Shown one piece after another: positions 51,401 through 60,400 of a stretch of 64,000 nt of DNA. Position numbers and translations under genes: made by a program. The stretch comes from Tamarix chinensis. Its lineage: Eukaryota > Streptophyta > Magnoliopsida > Caryophyllales > Tamaricaceae. Each line of letters starts with the position of its first letter. Position 1 is the first letter of the stretch. Below the pieces are notes generated by a model, which saw nothing but the letters and a program-made list of their open reading frames with translations, was not told where the DNA came from and did no database searches. The stretch covers positions 53,446,707-53,510,706 of the forward strand of contig CM060174.1 of the NCBI GenBank assembly GCA_030549775.1. Direction: 5' to 3'.

Positions 51401-54400
51401 GTATATTAGGCTAGATTAGTACAAGATAAGAGATAATTGAAGTTTGCGGGATAATTAATCATGAGGTGTGAATTGAATTAATTGTTATATATATTTTTGT
51501 TAGATTAATAAACCAATTTTAATGATTGTTGATTCCATATTAGGACTTTATTATCTAACTTGATCACCTAGTTAATTTGAATGTTAATTGGATGCCAGGA
51601 GACTATAGTTTATATGTAATTGTTAATGTATACATTCGCAAGTATCAAATTGATTATTAATTTAATCTATTTTTATTAACCTTTGGAGCTACATATTTCG
51701 AGCGGACTATAATTATGATTACAGTTAGTTGCTCTCTAATCAATAATGCTACCATTAATTGAATCTAGAGATCTCATCCTAGGGTATTGATTGGTTAGAC
51801 AATAAATAAGCAAACCTTAGTTTATTTGCATAAGGAAATGTTAGGAAGTGGACATGTATGAGCTTCTATAGGTTATCATCAAAAATAATACAATTAGTTG
51901 ATATCTCTATGCTGAATAAATCATATGAACCTTATTACCTCATTATTGTTATTCAAATATTATATTAATTGTTATTTTCTTCTTTTCATTATTAGTAATT
52001 AGTTTTTCACAAAATTGAAAACAGGAAAAAATTAATTTAATAAAAAAAAATTACGAATTAAATTACAATCTCCATGGAATTGACCCCTAATTGTTGCTTA
52101 CTACTTGTTTGTGTTTAAGGTTTAATTTAGAATGTCTAAGACAGCATATCAAAGAGATATTAACACATATAGGCTCAACAGATGATAATTAACATTTTTT
52201 CTTATTGAATTTTATCAATTAAAGGATTGATATACAATAATATTAGCTACATAATATGGATGCAAATCATTCCATAAAGAGGAATGTGAATTAGACATTG
52301 TAGCTTGACTTCTTATTGGCAATAGGGGATTACATTTGTAAGGACATACAAACCTAAGATTAACTTAAGGGGTTACCTCAAACAATAACCAATTATTTAC
52401 CAATAATATCATGTAATGGAATATTTACCCAAAATTACGACTTTTACCTAACTAAGTTCCTGCACCTAGAGTACTTCCTAGTAAAAAGATTTAGCTAATT
52501 TTGATATTGATCGTAATCTAAGTAAATTTTATTTAAGCACACATAATCTTGTAACATATCATATAATAGTCTACTAACAAATTTTATAGTAATATAATAG
52601 ACATGCCTTGCCAAGGCGGGCTAGATCTTAGCTATTCCCCCAAAGGCTGATCAGATCCACATTACACCCCTCCTAGACATCAAGCTTGCCCTCAAGCTTG
52701 AAGCTGGGATAGCAATGCATAAACTCAATAATGGTGATTCGCAAGCATTGATCCAACATTCACTTCCACTAAACCAATACTTATGTGATGATATCACAAA
52801 TACATAGCTAAAGGATCTGTCACAACTCAAGTAAGGTTTTCTCCCCTTCTAGCTCTGCTAGGGACAAAGTATCCCAAGAGTCCATCCGAAGTTGGCCAAG
52901 CGTAACCTCTAAGTCATCACAAGATACAACATAAAGGCTCAGTGAAAATATACAGCCCTATATGCCCATTGCAACATCCGTGCAAATATTCAAATAGGGT
53001 AGGCCAGTTGCATGCCATTTGTCTTGTTAATACAAGTGTCTAGTTTGGGGTATAATAGGCAATCTAAGGAACTAGCAGCATTGAGCTAACATCGTAATAT
53101 GGGTGGATTCGAGCTTGAATAGTATGACCATTGATTCTATCGGTGATTATCAATGAGAAATCCTCAATATGTGGGTTTAGGTTGATACCTAAATATGGCC
53201 TCTAGATAATATTCTCTGTTGGGTCTTCCTCTGAGCTATTGTAGCCTCAGGAGGACCTTGGGGCTTTGAGTTGCTAATGACTACAAGCCATACGGAGATG
53301 GCAACCTAGAATCTGCCTTTACATTCATCTCAATATACTCCCTCAATAAGGTTCATTAACCTCATTTGACAGACACTATAATCCATGTGGATGGCAAATA
53401 GCTTAATGGCATGTCTTGTCTGACCTAAGGAGAATGGAACCACCCTCTATCTAGGAGTACAAGACTACTTAAGCCTAACGGTTGGTGATTGCAATACTCT
53501 TGGGGAGAATTCTAGGACTAGTGCATGGTCTTGAAGACCAAGCAACCCATAAGCCTTCAAACTAAAGTCCTCCTGGATCTTCAAACTAACCCAAGTCTCC
53601 ATACGATAAATAGTATCTAATATAGTCTGCATATTGATTAAAAATACAATAATTGGACTCGAAGGAGCCAGATTGTGGGCTAGCCTTTTAACCGCACACT
53701 AAGGAAGATCCGACACAATGGAGATGTGGTCTTGTTCAACGGTTGGTACTAGTGGGCACCTAAGGTTTTGGTGATGCCTATGTATGCTAGTTGGAGGTAA
53801 GCATTGTTGGAGTGAGGCTTCTAGAGAGTTGGCCAGACTCGCCAATTGCTAGGCCCATCCCAAGGCTTAGAAGGCCTAGAGCCTCTAAAATTTAAGAAGC
53901 CCCAAAACTATGATAAGATATATGTATATATTCACGTATGTAAAATGAGAACTACAATGCTAGTGAATTGGTTGTCACAATAGTTACGCTAGATTTGAAT
54001 TCTCCATCTGATATGGCAGTTTTAAACTTTTTATGCAAGGCCCAGCTGCAAATTTGCAATACATAGCAATTTTAAGTCATAGCAACAATGCAATTAGTAT
54101 TTTTAAATTGTTTACTTTATAGTTTATATTTCATTAGTCTAGGTAGTTAGTTGTAATGCCCATACCAATCTTCAAGTCCTTGCACCTAAGAGACTAATTA
54201 ATATTTTTAATTTAAATTGCTTACTTTGTATTGGTTTGGCTTTCAAGATATCGAAGGCTGGCCCTATAATACCCCACTTTTTAAATCACTTTGTTGTTTG
54301 TTATATGAAGTAGTTATCCATACTTTGGATGTATTTAATTATGTTTTGGGAGTTGTATTTTGAAGTGGTTTTCAAAAGGTTTCAAGAAAGGGTTTGTTTT

Positions 54401-57400
54401 AGAGAGGATTAGTCAACTGATTTGACCATTCTGTTTTTTATATTCTCAATCTGGAAGAACCAATAGGTTCTTACAGACCAATCAGAAATCAATCGACTGA
54501 TTTTGTCAAACTAGTTGACTAGTTTGACCTGAGTGTTCTTCGCGTCTAGATGTGATTTGAATCTCCCCAAATTGATCTTGTAACTTGATAATTGTGCTTT
54601 GAGGCATTCAAAAATCATTATCAAGATTTTAATCACCCCCGATTTAAAAGTTATTTGAACTTAATCAAATTTGGGGGGACAGAATCACCAAAAAATTTTG
54701 GTTGTTCCTTAGTCTTCTTCTCCCTTTCATCTGTCCTCTACAAATTGACGATTATCTATGCAATTTAAGCACAAAATCAGCTGCCAAATTTTTTATCTTG
54801 CATCAAAGTCCTTTTTAACTCTTTTCTTTATTCGTTGATAACTAAACCGACCTTCAGCAAAAAGGCATGCCTCATATGCTCCATTTCTAGGTTATTTCCT
54901 CATATTTCTCTTCCACTAGTACCCACACCAATCAACCTATGGTTTGGGGGCAAGCATTTCGTGATTTAAAACCCTAGGGGAGCCCTTTTCCTCGAAATCA
55001 TCAGCATCATTTCTTCTCTTGATCCTTTCTCTTCTCTAAGGGTGGAAGAACCTTTTCGCCTTACTTCCCCTCTACACCACCAATAACTCGGTCTCTTTTT
55101 CCTACATCTTTTGTTCTCCTTTCCCTCTCCAATCCCTTATCTAGGTCTTCCTTGTTTTCCTTAAATAAGGAGTTAGATTTAGAAAAGGTTGAGGATTTGA
55201 GCTTCCTTGGGTTCACTAAATTCTGTGGGAAAGATCATGTTTTTCTCTATGATTTTCCTAAGCCTCTCTGAATTCTATAGATAAGGTTGTGTTTTCCCTA
55301 AGCCTCTCTCTGTGGTTAAGTGTTAAGAATCCTTCTGAGTTGTTGCTTTGTTATTTCTCTAAGGTGCTCAAGTTGTAGAATAGTTTGGACCTCCTAGTTG
55401 AAGGAAGGCTTTCTCTTGTCTCCTTTTTGTGTGTGTTTTGCTGAAATTTGAAGTAAATCATTTTTACTCTAGTGTAATGAATGGAATGAAAGGATGTGTA
55501 AGTATAAGATATGTCTTGGCATGGTCTATGGTAAGAAAATGTGATATTTAGCATATCTTTGGTGCAAACATGCAAGTATGAATAGATGAGCATGATAATA
55601 AGAATTTCAAGCATTTTTAGTAGTATCTACCACTAGAGTTTTATGATTTAAGTGGCATATGAGCATTATATTAGTTCTACCAAATTGATAATACGATTTA
55701 AGCAGTGTGTGAAGCATATTGTAAGGAAATGAAGCATGTTATAGAGTTTTTTGCCTTAAGCTAAGATTTTAATGCTAAAGCATGATTCTTGATGTATGGT
55801 GTGAATCCAATCATGATTAAGTAGATGGCATGCTATATATATGATCTAAAGTGGAAAAATGGTTTGTACGCATGAAATGATGGCTTTATATGGAGTATAA
55901 CTGCATGAGTTCGCTGTGAATTGCTCGTAAAAGTTGTATTCCTAAGTAACCAGTCAATTGGTCTAAGTGGATACCAATCGACTAGTTTAACACTAGACAA
56001 CTACTTCATGCGACCGGTTGACTAGTACTAGAATCTTGGGTGTAAGTTGCTACAAGCAACCATTCACCTAGTTTACCAGTCAGCTGGTTTGAGCCACCTT
56101 GGCTAGCATTGGCACTTTGGTGACTTGGTTTAAGTAAGGAACCAATCAAATGGTTAGTCCTGAAACCACTCAATTGGTTTATCTGCGAGTGTGTTGTTGT
56201 GCTTTGTTATGGACCTAGTCCATTGGTTTTGGAAGTGTGTTGTTGTGCTTCGTTATGGACCCAGTCCATTGGTTTTTAGGGTCAGGATCTTGTATGGTAT
56301 TGTTATCCTTGGATATTTAATCATGATTTGACTTTAGTCATAAGTTTTGATCTAGACTTCTTATCACGGATAAATGAGGCATACGGTTTTGGCATGAATG
56401 GTTAAGTGATTAAGATATCCCAGGAATATAACGCTGGTCCCTAAGTGGAGAATATGGAACCCATGTATATGGGGAATTTGATGAATATGATGTGGATTGG
56501 CCTATTTAATTAATTCAAGGAAAAAGAATTAGTTTAAGCCTATGTCACTCCAACTCTCGAAATAGCTAACCGGGGTAACTTATATTATGGTGCGCTATGG
56601 CTGTAAATAAGTCAAGCCGAACACCCCCAAAATCGTGCTTGCCTTATTTAACAAAACGAACGAGCCGAGCTCACGAGCCAAAGCCATAACATAAGTCAAC
56701 CAGGCTTAGGCTCGACTCTTTAATAAATGAACTTAAAAATGAGACTCGGGATCAGATTTTGGTTTAGCTTATTTAATAAAACGAACGAGTCAAACCAAGC
56801 CTTTAACAAACCGAACTAAACCGATTACTGAACTCGCTCAACTCATTTACAATCCTATGATGCACCTCCAAGCAAGAACCCTCGTTGGTTTCAATACCTC
56901 TCCTACTTTATGCTGCACAAATACTTAAAGGGTGTCAACACTTAAAGGTTAAGATACCTAGTGATGTGATAGTTAGGACTATGTTTCCTATTGTTATTGG
57001 TTGGGACTATATTTGTGATTATTCTCAGTTGAAACTTCGTTTCTTGTGGTGCTACCATGACTAGTTTCATGGTGGAGGACTGAGTTTGCTTGTTTGATGT
57101 TCTTAAACAATTATGGCTTATGTGGTTACATCTATACTAAAGAAAATAATTGGAAAACTTTGGCGAAAGCCTTCGAGGGTCTTGTATTCTTTGCATGCTA
57201 TTTGCTATGCTTATGTTGCAAAAAGACCCATGATAGCTCCTTAAATTGTGTGATATGCATGATATTAGTAAGATGCAAGGCAATGGCATTCTTGAACTTC
57301 ACTCATGTGACCCACATGCTCTAATGATGTTAATGTGCCCATGAGTAAGTTATCATTGCATGACATGTTATGTTATATCTAACTAAAGAATGTGAATGTA

Positions 57401-60400
57401 TCTTGTCTGCGCTACGTGAACCCGACTTGTATTAATACTTACCCTCTAATGTCATGAGTTGTATGCTAGAGTATGTTGATTTACTCAGTACGTAGCATAC
57501 TGACTTAGTTGTTTTTTCGGTTACCTACTCAATCCCACGAGGAGGGGACCCTCTACAAGTATAAGTAGTCAGTCGGTAGATGACCCTTGTCATGAGAATC
57601 CTTGGGGATTTTGAAGAGAGATTTAGGCTATCCAGAGTAGACCATCTTTCATATCTTGTTTGGTTGTTCGTTTCAGATATTTAACTCTCTATTTGTATTT
57701 ACTTTTAGTTTGATTTATATTTTGGGAACTATGCTTTTGGATATGTAATCAAACTATTTCTACCTTTTAATTTATCTTCGCACCTTTTCCAATGTTTAGT
57801 TTTGGCTGGTATCACAGCCATGAATCTAGCATGAGAAGGATGACGGCTTGTCTATCTTATATTAAATACGATGGTAGCACCCTATTTTTCATAGAAGTGT
57901 TTTCGTATTCCTACTTTTGCAATGTTTTTAAAATGAATTTTTTTACAGTGAAAAATTGAAGTGTTACACTACTAATTACCCGGGAGCACTTGCTGGCAAT
58001 TATGGAGGTCGGTTAATGGGGGCCTAGTGCTGAAAAATGGGTCTCTAAAGAGTGGCATTGGCATATGTTCGTAGGTTCCGAGGGTGACCGCTAGGTTGTT
58101 GTTAGTGATTGGTAAGGATTATGGGAGCATATTGATGAAGGTGGAGGAAGGATTGGTGATTGTGATTGGTGCATGATAGGTGGGTAGTGTCTTGGATGGT
58201 GGTTGTGGGGTTTGATGCTGAGGCAAAAAGTGGTGAGTGTGAGCAATGAGGCTAGTAAAGTTGGTGGTGGCTCTAGTGAGGATGATTAAGGTTGGGTATG
58301 TGGTAATGAGTGTTTTATGGAGGCAGAGTAAAGGTAGAGCCACTAGAGTGGCAGTAAGCAGTAGGTGGTAGTTGGTGAGGATGTGAATCTCATCAAAGAT
58401 TTGATATTCTTGCAAAAATGCTGAGCTTTGCTTCCAATTGTGCCTCCAAAATAGAGTAAACAAAGAAAAATAAGAATAATCTTGACCTATTGCCCCACCA
58501 CAATTAGAAAAACATCAAGTATAAAAGACTTATAACTACTTTCCATGCCTTGATAAGAGCCAACAGTGTAGGTAGATTGTACACTAATTAGAATAGAAGA
58601 GTTGGAGAGTGATACAACTAGTTTGGCCATCAAAAGAAAAATCTTGATGAGTATGAGATGGTTTGAAGAAAAACCAAAGAAGAATAACTATCTTAAAGTA
58701 TTATTATTTTCTCAATTTGATTTGAAAAAAAAAATAGTCCCTTATATATACACAAAAAACACCCACCTAAAAGAGCTTGATGACTAACTAGCATAGGCTA
58801 AATGATAGCCCTATCATATTTCGATAATATTATCCATCTAAATCTCCAATTTTTTGGAATAAATCTCTAAATAACTACCATTATAATCTAACAAGCCTCC
58901 TAAAAGATAATTATTGTTGAGTAAAAGAAAACAAACAAAAGACCAATCTAAACTTCCCTTGCCAGCTCAATAAAATGATAAATTGATATCCTTGAAAAGT
59001 TTATTTGAACTTTTGGCTTTTTCCTTAAGATAAGATCAATAATGTTATTTTTCTTTTACCTCCACAATCTTGACAAATATGACGATTTTTCACCAATTTC
59101 TTTGCACAATTATTACCCATATATGCATGCTAATATATTGTTAGTAATTACGTAAAATACTTGTTTAATATTTAAAAATTGTTCCTAAACTAGTGAAAAT
59201 ACGACTTAAAGGTCATAGCATAAATAATCATAGCTTTTAGTAGAAAACTCACATTCGAGTTTCGTAAACTCTATTGGAATCCTGACTCCATAAACTTTAC
59301 AATGGTATCTAATTTGTAACGGTACATAAGCTTCATCAAAAATTAATAGAGCATGTTTTCCAACATGCTTGGTATTCTTATTGCCAAGTTTGTGTATTTT
59401 CATTTACGTTTGTGCCTCTACTTGATCCATTGGTCCAATAGGAATTCAGAGGAGATCTTGACCTAAAATGTGTAATACCCAAAATTTTTGTATAATGGAT
59501 GGATGAGAAATCTTGACAAATTTTGGGCCTTTGATTTTAATTCAATGTTATGATTTGATTTGGAATGAAAATTGGTTTGAAATTATGTTGGAAAATGAGG
59601 TTTAATGAATTTTGTAAGCAAGCCCATTGACTGGTTCTATGAACCAATCGACTGGTTTGTCGTTTTAGCCACATTGAGTCCCTAAGCCAAGTCAATCGAC
59701 TGATTTGGGAAAACCAATCGTCTAGTGGATGAACAATTCGATGGTAGATCCAAACCGATCGACTTGTTTGTCGAGCTAATCATATTTTTTTTTAAGTTTG
59801 ATTTTCTGAAAAATCCCTTACACAAAAATAGAACCTTACCAACTCGTACCGATTGTCCCTAAGAGATTCCTAACCACTTTCATGATGCGTCTAACCCAAA
59901 ATATTGCCTCAATTTCTTCTGGAGCTCGATTGAGACACATGAGGGAGAGAGATGACCTCAGCCAATTGTTTTCTTCCTCCTTTCTCCTCTGTCCGGTTCT
60001 GAGATTGATTGCTTTGACCTCAGAAGTACTTCTGAATAGCTGGAGGATTCCTTCCACACTGACCTCCCATTTCTTCATATATGCATGAGAATGCTAGCCT
60101 TTTTGACCTGAGTTCCCCAGAGTCACAAATTGAGCTCAGGAGACTAAGTTAGCAAATCCCACACAAATCTGTCCGTTCAGATCGAATTCAAACGGTCACA
60201 AGTAAGGTTTCGAGTTGCCTTCCGAGCCCTCTATGTTTTCCTTCGATTAGTTGGCTATAAATAACCCCAATCTTCCATGCATTACACTTTCTTTTAGCCA
60301 CCGAAACTTCCCTGAGTTCTGCATTCTTTTCTTTTCTTCTACACTTCGAGCACTTGCCAAATTGTTTTACATACTCTCCTGATCCTACCTCTAGCTCTAT

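Noticed and set aside
54260..57973. Matching 5-bp duplication for A8
   Set aside because: Flanks GGCCC and CTACT differ; the element may be rearranged or its left edge slightly misplaced.
58119..58463. 114-codon minus-strand frame in LSM12 intron 3
   Set aside because: Thr/Leu/His/Pro-rich translation of a GGTGG-rich stretch; no domain, no splice context.
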